64,000 bases of DNA from Osmia lignaria lignaria (lineage: Eukaryota; Arthropoda; Insecta; Hymenoptera; Megachilidae). Of this stretch, positions 1 through 15,261 are shown in pieces; the stretch's first letter is position 1, and every line of letters starts with the position of its first letter. The position numbers and the translations under genes are program-made. Location: contig NC_135042.1 of assembly GCF_051020975.1 (NCBI RefSeq), positions 11,059,888 through 11,123,887 of the forward strand. The letters run 5' to 3'. A model generated the notes under the pieces. It was given only the letters and a program-made list of their open reading frames with translations, was not told where the DNA came from and did no database searches.

Positions 1-3000
1 TCTTGGCGTTGACATATGCTTGAAGGTCCTCACGTTGATTCTCTTGGAGCACAAGGTAATTATTCTCGATTACCATCGCCACCTTAACGATCATCCTCCA
101 TTTCACGATAAGCCTTACTTTGCCTGAAACTGATAGATGAAAAATTGTTTACTTTTCAGATCGTGTTGCAATCTCGCGACTACAATGCCCTGTCGATGTC
201 CGTAATGGCGTTCGTTACAATGATCTATCCTCTGGAGTATATGTTCCCCGCGATACCGTTGTTACCCACGTGCATGAGCTGCGCGGAACAATTGTTGCTT
301 GCACCTACACCATTTGTTATCGGAATACCCGCTACTTTTTTATTGTACAAAACGAACTTCAAAATGCCCGATGACATATGGCTAGTGGATCTAGACAGCA
401 ATAAGATAAACCCACCTACCGGTGCGGGTGATCAATTGCCTCCGTTGCCCGAGCCAGAAGGCACCGTACTAAAGAATCACTTGAGACAGGTAAATAATCA
501 AAGAATCAACACAAACGATAAATTGTCGAGTTCATTAGTCTATCAGTCTCTATCTAATACTGATGGACACCGAATCTGATGATTGTTTTTAATAATATAC
601 TTGCCTGGTTCTGCAGGCAATGCAACTGATGGACCAAGCCGGCTCTGGTGTAAATATTTCATTAATCACTCTTTGCATGTAGACGCGTTTAGCTGACCTC
701 TTTGCATCGTAGTTAGCCGCATGGACAGTCTGGCTATGACAGTAGAGAATACCATTATTTTTCTTTTCTCTTTTTTCTTTTTTTCTTTAGTTCATAATAA
801 TTATTATTGTTAGGTGTACTGGAAAGTTCTGTCTATACAAGGAACTTTGTTACTGGTTGTACAGTATATGTAAAATAGACAAAATTTTCCAATAAATCCA
901 GTAGATTAGAGCTCTACTTCGTAGAGAGGAGAAGCTTGGAACACGAAACGTAGGAGCGCATAGCGTAGATCTGAACGTAGTGGCTTCAACAATATCCCAG
1001 ACGAATGTCGCGGGCTCTTGGCAAGAAAAGGTTGCTCGAGAACCGCTTTAGATATATTCTCTTCATGGGGCTATCCTTTTCAGGCAATGGCTAGCATGAC
1101 GACTCCGCAACCTTTGCCCCAAGACACTTCACCTCGAACGTCGTTGCAAGCACCTAGCAGAAGGGATAGCCTAACTTCTCATTTGTCCGGTTTGAGGTAA
1201 TATCAACGAATAAATCATAGTTCAGACTTAATACTTGACTTAATTATTTAATACTCGACAGTGTTTCGTCGATGAAACACAGACCAAGCATCGATCACCA
1301 TACTCACCTCCATTCAACGAGTTCCACGGTGACAAGCGCAGCCTCTGGACCACGTCGACAGTCTGTATCTCAATCATCAGGATCTTCGTCGCCTCAGAAA
1401 CCCATGTCCTCGCAACACATGCCTCCTTTCAATCCTTTCATCTATGGCAACGACGTAGACTCGGTGGACGTTGCCACCAGGGTGGCTATGGTGCGTTTCT
1501 TCAACTCCCAGAACTTGCTTGCTAACTTCACCGAGCACACAAGGACTCTGAGGCTGTACCCAAGGCCGGTGGTGGCCTTTCAGATCAATTCTTTCCTTCG
1601 GTCGAGGCCGCGCACCAGTCATTTCTTGAATAAATTCGCTAGAACACAGGCGGTGGAATTTCTGGCCGAGTGGTCCTTAACTCCAAACAACGTGGCATTC
1701 CTCAGGGTACAGACAGGTGTGTTCGACCCAACGCAAATCGGGGATAAACCAAAGTGGTACGCTTCGAGCCTCGAACCCATTTATTTTCCTGTATGGGACA
1801 CGGGTAGCTCGTTGGCGAACGCTCTGAAGGCAATGAAGGAACATGAAAATCAACCTACCGATGAAAGTGGATCAGACTCGGAGGGTGCTGAGAGTACCAG
1901 CTCCTCTTATTCTTCCTTGAGCGATTTTGTCTCTGAGATGGTGTCGTCTGATCTGTCGCCCAGTAAGTTATTCCTAAAAGTAAATTAATAGAAATTACTA
2001 CCCTTTGTGCCAATGTTACATTTCTTCTTAATGTTTCATAGGTTACAATTGTACCGCGCTAGTGGCACAGCCACAAATGGCTCTGTCGGTAGATCCAAAG
2101 AATGTCTACAATCCACCAAGTTCTTTGCAATATCCTGGAATGGAGGAGGAGTCAACAACCAGGCCGGAAAGTCCACCGAGCACTTCCTCCAGTCATAGCG
2201 ATCTGAGCAGTCCTAGCATGAACAGAGATTCAGAATTTGAATTAAATCCTCAGGCTCAAGAAGGTTCTCAGTCGACTAATGTAAGTTGTTTTCCTTTAAC
2301 AAAGGTTTTCTTTACCGAACTCTTCGTATCCTGCTAGAAATCTTCGTTTCAAAAAACTTTATTATTCCGTCTTACTGCAGTTAAAATTGTTAGAAGCTTT
2401 AATTTTGGTTATTCAAACATTAGCAATACAGTTTATAGAAATAATCTTTTAACAATTTTAACTTGAATTCAGTAAGATTCAAGTTTTATTCAAGAATATC
2501 TCACATTGAAGAAACTGGTTTTCTCTTCAGCTACCTATTGGTCAAAATTTCTAACGAACCTTGACGAACCTAAAACAATTATTGTTCCTAAGAAATTTCT
2601 ATGGATCCATGTGAAAGTAATAAAGAAATGTAGCGTATAAAACACGCTAACGAAACACTTGATCATAGGATAAAGAGGAAGGTGGTAGCTTTGAGTCAGA
2701 CTCTGCATCAACAATAACACCACGCACAATCCTGAGCGCACAAAGTTCTATAGGACAATTTGGAGTTGGCACGGGATTATTAGCCACTCCAGCAACGATC
2801 AGCGACACTGAACGTCCTACCACTTCCCACAGGACCTCGCGTGTCAGTAGATATGTCGTTCCTGTGAGTCATCCTTCATCGACTGTCACCCCTATCGATT
2901 ACCTTCTATCTTGATGTCATCATTTCAACTGCATGCATATTCTGTCATCAGAAGCATTTCTCAATGTATTCAGCATGAAACACCTTCTCGTTCTTGTTGA

Positions 3001-6000
3001 GTTACCAGGATCTTCCTTTCCATTAATTACCTCTTTATCACGTTTCACACGTTTCTACGTGCATTATCTCAACAAATGTTTTCTATTTCATAAATAAATG
3101 TTATTTATTGAAGATTATTTTTCACCTGTTGGTTGGTCATTTGTTCGATTTCTCTTAGATGTCTATCCAGTTTTGTGATTCTTATTTGTCACCTGAAGTG
3201 CATGGATTGTCTTTGGTAAAACAATACCTGGCAGTATATATTGTATGATTTTAATGATTCTCACTCTGGCATTCTGATATTAAATGCACTCTAAAATAAC
3301 CTTTCAGTAAGTCTGCATGAATGATAAAGGATTTCAGAATATTTATAAATGACTTTTCAACCTACTGATCATAAAGAAGTACAATTTTTCCAAATATATA
3401 AAAAATGTTCGACTGAAGTGTAAATGTAATTTTAAATAAGTAGTTCCAACGTCTCGTTAAGCGAAATTGTTTTATTTCAAAGATCCAACCAAGCGGAGCA
3501 GTTCTTCAGCGTCACCCAAGTGTTGGAAACGTTCTGGCAAGAGCATCAAGCTTTAATACGGGCACAGGACCACTTTTGCCACGTCAAATGAATAGTAACA
3601 GTGAAAATGGCTCACCTACTGTTCCTCGACAACTTTCATTGAGCGCTGGTACTCAGAAACAGGTTGCAGAAGGTGTACCGAAACAAGGCACATCCAACGT
3701 TACTGGCAATGGCGTTCTACGACAAGGATCACAAGGATCTTTGTTCGAACAAATTGCAACGCAGGCTAAGGATCTCGTTCGGGAAACAACCAGACAGAGC
3801 AGTCAGGATGGTCTTCTTGCCCAAATGGATAAGGTAAAAAGCTTCGACCTGAAAATAACAAGTTTCAGATATTAAAATTGAATAGAATATTAGATTACTA
3901 TTATTATTATTTTATTCAACAGCTGAAACATCAGGCAAAGGAAAAGATTACAGAAGCTGGGGAGGATAGTCTGTTCGCTCCGCTGGAACAGGTAATATAT
4001 TCTAAAGTAACATTAATATGTTTAGAAACATTTGGAAAGGGTAGTTTCACAGTCCTTTCATTAAAATATCAATTAGTTTACGCAACAGACAAAGAAGGCT
4101 GTAGGAGAGGCGACAAAATCTGTACAGGAAGCATCAAAGACTGCTTTGGAGGCAAGTAAAACTGCGGCTGGAGTTAGTAAAAATACTTTTGACGATTTGA
4201 CGTACGTTGGTAAGAGCACTTTTGGAGATTTTACGAAAAGTGCTAAAGAAGTTGCTACGAAGAAGGGTTTACTCAAGGTATGTAAAGATAGAACACAATG
4301 ATAGAGCAATAGAATTTCATTAAAATAAGAAAAATTGAATAAAATTGTGTAGGGTCTCGGTGATACGCAACAATCACCTCCACCATCTCCTGGACTGGTA
4401 CAAAGAAGAGATTCGATTAGCACCCAATTGGTCGCCTCGGATAATCGCGGTGGGCGTAGAGAAATCGGACGTGATTTTTTCAGCAATATTAGTAGTGATT
4501 TAAATGGCATCGCTGCGCAAACTAGCAGCATGTTTAGTGATCTATTTGGTACGTTCTACTTTTTTTTTTTGTTTTTTTTTTTTTAAATAAAGTCATTCAT
4601 TACATACTTAATTATATCAAATATTACTCGGCAGGAAGTAAAAATAATTCTAATAGAAATGCCGGTCTCCACTCTCAGTCGCAGAAATCGGACAAGAAGA
4701 CACCGATGCTTGGACCATTCCCTAAAAGTATTTAAAAATTATTATCTTATTATCTAATTGAACATTTACAAGATTAAAAGCGTTTATTTTACAATAGGTA
4801 AAACAGGATTAGTGGAACGTTCATCGTTGATTAAACATTCGACGAATAAAAACACTCAGGAAGAGCTTCAGAGGATGCAGAATGCTGAAAGATCCAATGT
4901 AAATAGTGACAATCAAGCATTCTTGACCGATGTACGTTTCTTTTTGGATCCATCGCTCTAATTAATCGTATGGAAATGTAAAATATAAACGATCGAATTC
5001 ATTTTCAGGTAGTGAATCAAATTTTGACAGGCGAAGGTGTCGGTTGGTTGAAGTTGAATAGATTGAAGAAACTTATGGAAGATGAAAGCTACAGAGATTT
5101 TGTTGTCACGAAGCTTAACAAAGGTCTAAACAAGAAAATCAGCCCTGATGATCATATCGACGATGTGGTATGTTGTGATAATTCATTCATTCGAAGAACA
5201 CGAATTAAGAAAAGGAGACATTCCTAAGTTATGATATTAGACCGAATTGAAAGAATAATATTTTCTTCTCTATTTACAGTGTGTTTCAAAACCAGTGTAC
5301 AAAGGAATGCTAAAGTGCCTTCAAGCAGTGGCTCACGGTCTTGGACACACTTACAATAACTTTGGACTTGGTGGAATGGCATCAGTTTTCCAATTAATGG
5401 AAATTGCACACACTCATTACTGGAGCAAGGATCTTTCTGAGGGAACTTTTGATAGTTCTTTAATGTCTCAAGTATGTGTATCCTTTTATCCTTGATAGTA
5501 TTTATGCCAGTATTCTTCTACTTAATATGTAATATGTAATAATTCCAACTTGAAAATCGGTAATATTTTTCAGACATCTAGTCCATTTGGCAGTAGAGAA
5601 AATTTGAAGTCACCGCAATCACCATCTCAACCTGAACTAACTGAAGCATCTCAAAAATCAGGTACATAATAAATGAAATGTGCAAACGATTTAAAAGAAA
5701 TATTTCTTAATGAAAATTATGAAAACGACAGACCCGCCACAAGTTCATTTGGAAATGCCACACGGTCACACATCACCAGCGAACGAGGGGAATCAATCGA
5801 CAACAGACATGTTCCTTGATATGTTCACTAAAAAAGGAAAGTTCCTCAGCAGGCTAACGTCGTTTGATTCTGAGGTAATAGAAAAGAAACGTGTCCTTCG
5901 TAATGGAAGGACGTTACCTTGGAAAGGTAACAAAAGTGTACTCACACTTCACTTTTTAACACGTTCATTGCTATATTAAAATTCTGAGTAACTCATTAAT

Positions 6001-9000
6001 AGTAGTTATGTAACAAAATTACAATTAAAATTGTAGCAATCAATGTGTTAAATTAACAAAGCTTACACTTTCGCTATCTCTACGACGCCTTGCCAGTAGA
6101 CTAAATAAAAGAAAAAAATTCTTCCGCAAAAAGCAATCAGTGGTGGCTGTATATACAATTAATTATAAGTGTGTCTCAACTGATATATGTAGGTACACGA
6201 TGGATATTGTTACCAATGTTGCATGAATAATTTTTTGAAAAAGACAATAACTAAATTCTATTAGACAAAAAAGTATTGCCCAAGAGTAAAAAATGATTTT
6301 GTATCTCCGTGGAATAGCTTTCTAAAACGAAACCGTTCAAAGCGATATATGCTGTTTGTAAAGTGTGCTACATAGAAGCGTCGTGTGTGTTTTTTAGAGT
6401 GGGCGGGGAGGTGGAACAGGAAGCAGCGAAGCTTTATCCACAGACGGAGGTAGCATTATCACTAATCCTGCTTTTCGGCAAGCCCACCAAGCTTCTTTCC
6501 GAAGCACTGTCTCTGATAGCGAGGTCGAACAAGGAAATGTAAATGAATCAGTTTGTCTGTCTGTTTGTCGTATTCCTTAATCTTAATTAGATTAATAGTT
6601 GTTTGTTGGAGCTAAAATAGAGCTGACTCTCCTCGATTGACAAGCAACGAAATGAACCCTTGTTCTAGACGAATTAGATTCGTTAGTTGGACATTGTTGT
6701 AGAGAAACAACGCCAGAGCTTGTGCAATACTTGCATTGGGAAATATTCGATTGCTAATGAATCACTTGAAAAAGGAAAAAATCAGTGAAATTCATAGAAT
6801 GGCATGTTGCTACCATTGCTAGACAATAATTTTTGGATACGAAAAGATATTTAATGCTTTCATGTTTTCTCACTAGTACACGATAAAGCACATTTGGTTG
6901 TTGCACATTAAATGACGATTTCACAGCTTAATAGTTACTTAGTACGCTGAACGAATAGAAAGTTGTCTTTCACGAATGTTTTACAATACATTTGATCGCT
7001 TGTAAATACTTACAATCATGCGTAACGATGTGCCTTTTCTTCCACAATTCCCCTCGTAGAGGGCAACCATCATTGCGCGTGGTTGATACCTTGTTACTGT
7101 AATATTATGCATAATTATTTATCCTAGAAGAATTTCTCATCAACTTTTCAATCCCTTGAAACTTTCCTTGAATCATAGAAACCAAGTGTTCAAGTTGACC
7201 TATTTTAGAGGAAAAAAGTGAATCAATAGTATGACTGATATTACGAATCGTGCGATAAATAATAAAATATCTCACGGGAAATTCGACGATTTCAGTTTCC
7301 ACGTCAACCAAAGCAACGTACGGGAAGCGTATGGTCCAGCAAATCCTCTTTGAGTACTGGTTTCCGGTATCACGGGGGAAGTTTGGTACCCACCACCACT
7401 GCACCCAGTCCAGAAGCAGCAAGAACCTATTTATTCGAGGGTATAATATAAGAAATACAAAACTAACATTCTTTGAAATACAATTATAACACAATGGATG
7501 ATAGGTTTGTTAGGGAAAGAACGATCTTCGCTTTGGGACCAGATGCAATTTTGGGAAGATGCATTTTTGGATGCAGTTTCTCAAGAAAGAGATATGATTG
7601 GCATGGATCAAGGTCCTGGAGAGATGATGGAAAGGTACGATCATTAAAGTTGTTAGTAATAAGACTTCCAAAATATGTTATACGCGTTGTCTGTACACAG
7701 GTATAAGAGTTTGAGCGAAAGTGAAAAGAAACGTTTGGAACATGACGAAGATAGATTACTGTGCACTTTGTTGCACAATTTAACGGCAATCTTGGTGATG
7801 TTGAACGTTGAAAAGAACGAGCTGAAGCGTAAAGTGAGAAGGCTACTTGGGAAAAGCCATATTGGTTTGATCTATAGTCAAGAGCTCAATCAACTTCTTG
7901 ACCAAATACATAATCTTGTAAGTGGATGATCGATTTTCTTTACCCTTTCTTAACCCTTTACATAGAAAAACCAATTGATTATACGTGTCTCTTATTTCTA
8001 TTAACAATAATTTAAAAAATAATTTGACGATTTTTTGGATATTTCAGTACGGTAATGATATAGATTTGAAGCCTCTTACGTCTCGACAAATGCATCGGCA
8101 GTCGTTCACAGTGCACGCTGGTGTTGATGCTGAAGGTGATCTACGTTTTCTCGAGGTTCGCCACGACGGACTCGTGTTGAGATCCGTGAACGGCGTAATC
8201 GTTGAACGATGGTGGTACGAACGTTTGGTGAACATGACTTACAGTCCAAAGAACAAAGTTTTGTGCCTTTGGCGACGGAACGGCGGGCAAACGCAGCTGC
8301 ATAAGTATTACACTAAAAAGGTATACACTTAATTAGATCATTGTTCAATTAAGGCAAGAAATTTCTGTATTTAAAATTATATGAACGAACTGAAAAGAGT
8401 AATATTCTGTTCATTCATGGGGAAATAGTAAAAGAATTTGAAAAGTGAATGGAATTTTCAGTGCAAGGACCTATATTACTGTATAAAAGATGCAATGGAG
8501 AAGGCTGCTGCCCGTGGTCGTGGTGCAAACGTAGGAATTGAACTTGGCGGTGAATTTCCAGTTCAAGATATGCGTACCGGTGAGGGTGGACTTCTGCAGG
8601 TTTGCATGGAGGGCGTGGGTCTCCTCTTCGCGAATAGCAAGGTATGATTCGCACTTAAAAGTGCATCACGCTATCACGTTCTATAAACGAACTGCAAGAA
8701 GAATGGAAACTTCGAAACTTACTTATTAAACGGTTGTGCAAACGTTTCCTTTTTTCTACATTGTCCAATTTTGTACATGTAATGTTGAAACCGCATCCGA
8801 TCTTATTCATATATATATATATACATCTTGGATATACCAATTCCTTTTATTTCATTTTTTTTTTAGCGACTCGTTTTTAAACCTCTCTCTCCACTTATAT
8901 TGTCTTTCTTCTTCATTATACCGTGTCATGTCTTTCTTTGGCGATGTTACTCTGCCTCCTAACTAATGTTAAATACTGTATAACAATGTATTTATTTCAG

Positions 9001-12000
9001 CGATTTAACACTAAGTATCTAAGATTTGTTATGTTGATAAGTTTATGAGAACCGTTCACCATCATTCGATTTAATTGCTATGAAATTACATTTCATACGG
9101 CGTTATTATGTAATGAAATTTTCTCCTATGATTTTCGCGGAATTTTTTAATTATATAATAATTATTTACATTACAGTCGTTCTATTTTCTAAACGATCGA
9201 ATGGTGGTGAAGAAATTAGGGTATAAAATTTGCCACTTTACTTACAACCTCTTACTGTTCATATTCTTTCGATTATATGATTCTTCTTCTCTGTGTATTT
9301 TCGTTTCTATCTCCGTTTTACTGCATTGATGCAAGGACCACTCAATATTATCTCCCATCGCTAGCCACCACGATCTGCTTAATTTTGTATCTATACGTAT
9401 CTTATATCAGTCTTATGTATGAGTCTGTGAGGTGTACGATGACGACAGGATCACACCAAAAACCTACAACCTCGGTTGACTGGATCTTCCATTCTTCCAC
9501 TTATTCAATCGAGGAAGGATTACTGAAAAAGAAAAAAAGAACATTTTCAGGCGATTATTAATTAGACAAGAGACAATGTCATACATTGAGACACACATGC
9601 ACACGAGGAACGGAAACAGTAAGGAAGCATAAAAAAGAAAAGAGAAATAACGATAAAAAAAAAAATAATGTTTTCTATACAGTCACACCTTGACTTATGT
9701 CCTCACGAATACTTATACACGCGTGAATTTTCAAACTTCCAAATTTTCAATAGTTTGAAAACTTGGAAGCTCCAAAATCTATACTTCATTTTCTTGACTA
9801 TTTTAGAAGAAATTAATATATAATAAGTCTTGGGTATGACCGTATACGCATAGGACACGACATATAACACGCATATCGCTATTATGAATCACATACTCAT
9901 ACACGTCGTTGAATATTGTTTTTTTTTTTTTACACAGGAAGAGCAGCCCTGACACGCTGGTTATTAATATTCTACATATTACTATTTAACATTTAATTTT
10001 GTGGTAATTATATTTCACATACAGACAGGGATACTCTGATATGTATAGACATATATACATAGCCTCACACATAATATATGTATGTATACGGTATGTCAGT
10101 TTCAAGTACATGTATACACGTTGATTATATTTATCTATTGAAAATATGAAAGAATATTTAATACAAAAGTTATTTGATAGAGAAAACTCAATAGAATATC
10201 AGCAGTTTATTCGTGATTATTATTTATCAGACATCAGTATTAATGGAATCGTATAAAACATTTTTTCGTATTTTCAATAATTAGTAAAATAATAGCATGT
10301 ATACACAATTAATCCAGGCATACTGTATGCATACTGTATATATAATAATCGGTCATTTTGTTGGGTAATATTTTCGTTAAAGCGTTAATCGGTGTTTTCT
10401 TGCATGGAGCTCGATGTGCAGCTGCAGTCTCTTTTATCTGTATTATAATCATTACATATTTATCATTATTATATTCGTAAGAGATAAGGATTTAGGGAGT
10501 ATAAGAATTTGATTTTATATATATATATATACCTATTATGATTTGTACTGAATGTTGGATGCAATATTATATTTTTCTCTACAAATCTAACGATTTGTTT
10601 CGTTTTCTCATTATTTGTCGTGGTCATTGCGAGGAAAGTCTATTCAAAATCATTAACAATTTGAAATAAGGAATATAGGTATACAAAAAAAATATATATA
10701 TATATTAACACGTTAAGTGGCGTAGACTGGAAAACTCGAGAACTTGATGGCTTCAAGTTTTGAAAATTTATTTACTATACGCCCATTTCTTATCGCAAAA
10801 TTCAATGTGTTAATTGGATTTAATTAATCTAATTTACACGATGCTGCTTATATAATTGATAAATAATAATGATGAAATAATTGCGATCATTACATTGAAA
10901 CCGATTAATTTATCGTACATAATAGATAGACTTTTCTCAGCTTGGGGAACTTTTGAGATGGTCCTTGAACAATGGAAACTATATGCTATTTTTTAATTGG
11001 CCATGACTTGATAGGTAATTTAACTGTATTATCTCATATCGTAATTGAGCCCCCTTAATATTTTCTATCTAGTGGATTTAATTGTTATACCAGAGATTTA
11101 ATTTTCTGTTTTTCTGTTTTCTGTTTTCTTGTCCTGTCCATCGACATTGCCCCTGGGCTGGGCATACAGGATTTCGAGGTACTAATCAATAAATCACTGT
11201 TTGTTATATGAACTCAGTATATTAATTATAATCAGTGTTGGCCGTGTTCCGGAAATGCTTCTTTATTTCACCATTACTTTTTAGCCGTATATTATTAATC
11301 ATACATATATATATATATGTGTATATCTACTACTACACTCCTAACAGTGCATTTAAATTTAACTGATCTGCTCTGTCTACACCTTTTTACTTGTATTTTT
11401 TTTTTTTTTTTTTTTTCTTTGTTTCCTTTAACCATCGATCGGTGTTAGTTGTGACACGTATATGTATATACTATACAATATATATATACATATGTACCTG
11501 TATGTTAATCTTATATCGTAAAACTGACTCAGGTACCAGTAAATTTACTTATAATATGCAGAACAGTGTCTGCCGCATTTAAACATTATTTCAATCCAAA
11601 CGATTAATACTGTCTTTTAGATGAAAGTATATTTGTAAGTAGTGTTTAGTGCAACTTGTAGAGCAATGTATTCGGTGCACACAATTATGCAACTAATGTA
11701 CTCGTTTTTACATAGTCTGTGTCATTCGTACACAATATCGGTCTGTACACCAAACGAATCATTTCCTTCTGCCCATTACATTCTATACATCAAGTGTTCC
11801 ATCATGGAAATTAGTTTTATCATATCGTTAGAACTTTTTTTTTTTCCAATCATTAACTGCTGGTACTGGAGGTGGCAAAGAAAGAAATGATCCCGATACA
11901 GTATTCGTGTTGCAGTTATAATAATCAGTCCTCTGATAAGTAAAAGTAAAAGCAAATTGATTTATTTCTGAAGTAGTTAACCGGATTTCAGAAGCTTATT

Positions 12001-15000
12001 TCTTATCCACCTTTTAAATTAGACAAATAATAAAAAAAATAATAATTAGTAATAATTTTGAATCTATTCGTGAAATGATGAAACGAAATTAATAAACATT
12101 TAGTAGATATTTTTTACGGGATGGTATAATTGAAATTAATTGATCCTATTTTTAATCATTGGTGAATAAAAATAGAAATGAATGTTTCTGTACGTTTCTG
12201 AGGAAATTTGAATGCACTGCATGAACGAGTAGATCTCGATATATGTACAATAGAGAAAAATCGCCCGCTTATGCAGAACCATCTATAAAACCACTCTCAC
12301 ATTGCCAGTTATGTAGTAGAGCAATGGTTTCGTGCTATATAGTGATGTCTTAATTTTTATGAATGAAATTCCCAAAAACGTGGAAAGCAACTCGAAAGAA
12401 TTCCAAACACCTTATTCTCCGACCTCCACGACACTTTTTTTATAACAGTGTTTTCCAAACTTCAATCAACAAGAAAAAATTAAAAAGGAACATTCTAATT
12501 TAGCTATTGTTTAATCGCCTAATCTTTAGAATTTGTTTAAAATATTTCAAAGCCTGGAAACTTGGCAAACTTGAAACCTCGGAAGCTCGAGATCAACTTG
12601 TATAAATCAAATTTATTGTAAAATTGTTAATATTATTATAGAAAAAATATTCTGCTATATCCGCTTAAAGAAGAAAAATTAATTATGTTTAAATACTGCT
12701 TTGAAAAACACTGTTTCTAGCATGGCACCGCTGTACACGATGTTTCGAACCTTAAATCTAATTAATCAACCACACATGCGCGGTTACTTAAACCTCAATC
12801 GGATCGTGACTGTGCATCATTGGAAAAAAAAAAAAGAAAATAAAAGAAAGGGGGATGAAATCCCAGCGCATTCTCGTCTTAGACGATACAATTGCACATA
12901 TATAGCAGAATTATCGACGCTGAACGATCAATGACATTTTTTTACATTGATAAGTTTAGGCCATCTCCAGAGTTGCCTGCCTGCCGCTACTTTTTTATCG
13001 CTGCGATTAGAATGCTGCTCTTTGTTCTGAGATTTTGCTTGAAAAGAAAAAAAAAAAAAATAAAATTGGAGAAAAAGAAAACAATTAAACTTACCAGTTT
13101 TTTGCAAACAATTCGTCTAACACGCGTGTTATCGCTTCTAGCCGCTTTATCAATTCTACGCTAATGGATATTGGATATTAATTAGCGAAGAAAATGATGC
13201 ATGGTGTTATGCAGCTTCTTCAGCTTTTTCGGCCTTGTTGATTCCTGCATGCTCTCGTCGATGGTTGTTCTCGTGTACATGGACTGAAAAAATGAAAAAA
13301 AAAGAAAATATGAGGAATCATCGAAGATTAACATATTTAATATCTAGTAAATTTGAATCTATTATCATTGTTACTACGAGTCTGGAGATGATTCCTCGAT
13401 TTACAAGTAGATTTACTGATAGTTATGTTTAGAAAAATATTTGATTATAGAGAGATAGATAAATCTCGAATATAATCAATAACAGCTTTTCTCTTCGTAT
13501 GAAGAAATTGAAAATGACATGATGCCAAGGTTCATTACATTCTGCTTTGATTTTCTTGAAGTTTAATATTAATTACCGATGGAATGATGAACTTTGGTAG
13601 CAACGACGAAGAAATGTCTCTTAATTACCAATTTCCAAATTATAATGAATACATTATACAATGAAAGAAAAATAGAATAAAAAATACTGAAATAATCAAA
13701 GCGACATTAAGTGACATTTCTTTAATCAATAAAATACAGCTTTATTAAGTAATCAAGGTGCACTGTGATATGTATTACGATAATACGTGAAAGTTAATTT
13801 AATTGAAAAGCTTATTACAACCAACCGAAACGAGCATTATTACGATAAAAAACACGCTTTTTTCTCCAAAGCGTTGTTGGCACACACAACTTTGTCCGGG
13901 GCATTAAAAAGGCCATATAGAAAAATAATCACAAGTGTGCATGTACGAGTAGATGCTCGAATAATCCATTGATATTTATGTAATGCTAACTAATGCGAAA
14001 TGATCGTGTTATTTGCAGTTTTTTGTAAGACTCGATCATATCCGCAAGTGCTTTACTCAGAAGGATGGGATCTTTGTATTGGAAGAATTCAGTGAGTAAA
14101 TCAAACACGTTTGTTGCGTGTGTTTATCTAGCACTTTGAGTACCACCACTACATGCCACCTATACATATTTGAATGAATACGATTTTTAGGGTACGATGA
14201 CAAAGAAAGAATGTTAAATTTGTTAGAAATAAAATTACTAATTAAAATAATTTCCAACAATTTTAGCATGGCACTCAAAGTGCTAAAGAAAAATGTAGTT
14301 TTCTCCAAAAAGACCGACCATTGCACTATAATAGATTGTCTTCTTTATATGGCTCTATATTATTTTTTTTATATTTCAGATCCTAAAACTAGACAAGTAA
14401 TTCAACGTAAATATAAGTCTCAAATGGTAAGTGATATTAAGCGATAGATTACCTGTTCTTTTTTTCCAATTTCTTTGTAGAAATTATTTATTGTTGTGCG
14501 TGTTAAAAATTTCTTTCAATTAAGTTATCGTAATTAATGACTTCATCAATGATATTTTTGATTTATATGCTGTGTGACAGGCCAATGAACTGTGCCACTG
14601 CATGCACAGGGTATTCTCCGTTGCCTTTACATTATCTGAACTCTCGTCTGAAGTTCAAGACGATCCTGAAAACGACAATGCATGAAGGTTTAGTTAATTT
14701 TTTGTTTTGCCTATTTTAAAAGTAACTTTATGTTCCTCTTTTCAGAATGCTTCTACATACACAATAATTGATGCATGTACTTTCTTTAATTTACCATTAA
14801 GCTTCTTTTTTATTACTTATTATTCTTGTAAAGAAAAATATCACATTATTCCTTGAAATTCCATTGATTTCTTGGATGAAAATTCAAGGAGCAATCCTAC
14901 CGTATATTTTACACCACTTCAACATAAAAATATGATTATTTTCAATGGAATTACAGGCAGATCAAATCTGCTATTCCGTACTCTGTGTGTTCTCTTACTT

Positions 15001-15092
15001 GGCCGCTGGTTTGGAGCAACGAAAGCAACAACAAATCCAGCAACCACAGCAGCATCAACAGCAACAATCTCAATCGCATCATCATCAGTTTC

Positions 15093-15150
<58 letters not shown>

Positions 15151-15217
15151 GCTACAACGTCAACAGGCACAACAGAAACATCACCAGCAACAACGTGCGC
15201 AATTACTGCAACAACCG

Positions 15218-15261
<44 letters not shown>

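Noticed and set aside
1377..1622. Minus-strand frame of 81 codons
   Set aside because: Antisense to the downstream DENN exon of MADD; no independent support.
4073..4531. Minus-strand frame of 152 codons
   Set aside because: Antisense to two MADD exons whose phases and sequence are well supported.
7105..7494. Minus-strand frame of 129 codons
   Set aside because: Overlaps a well-supported MADD exon (7296-7440) in antisense.
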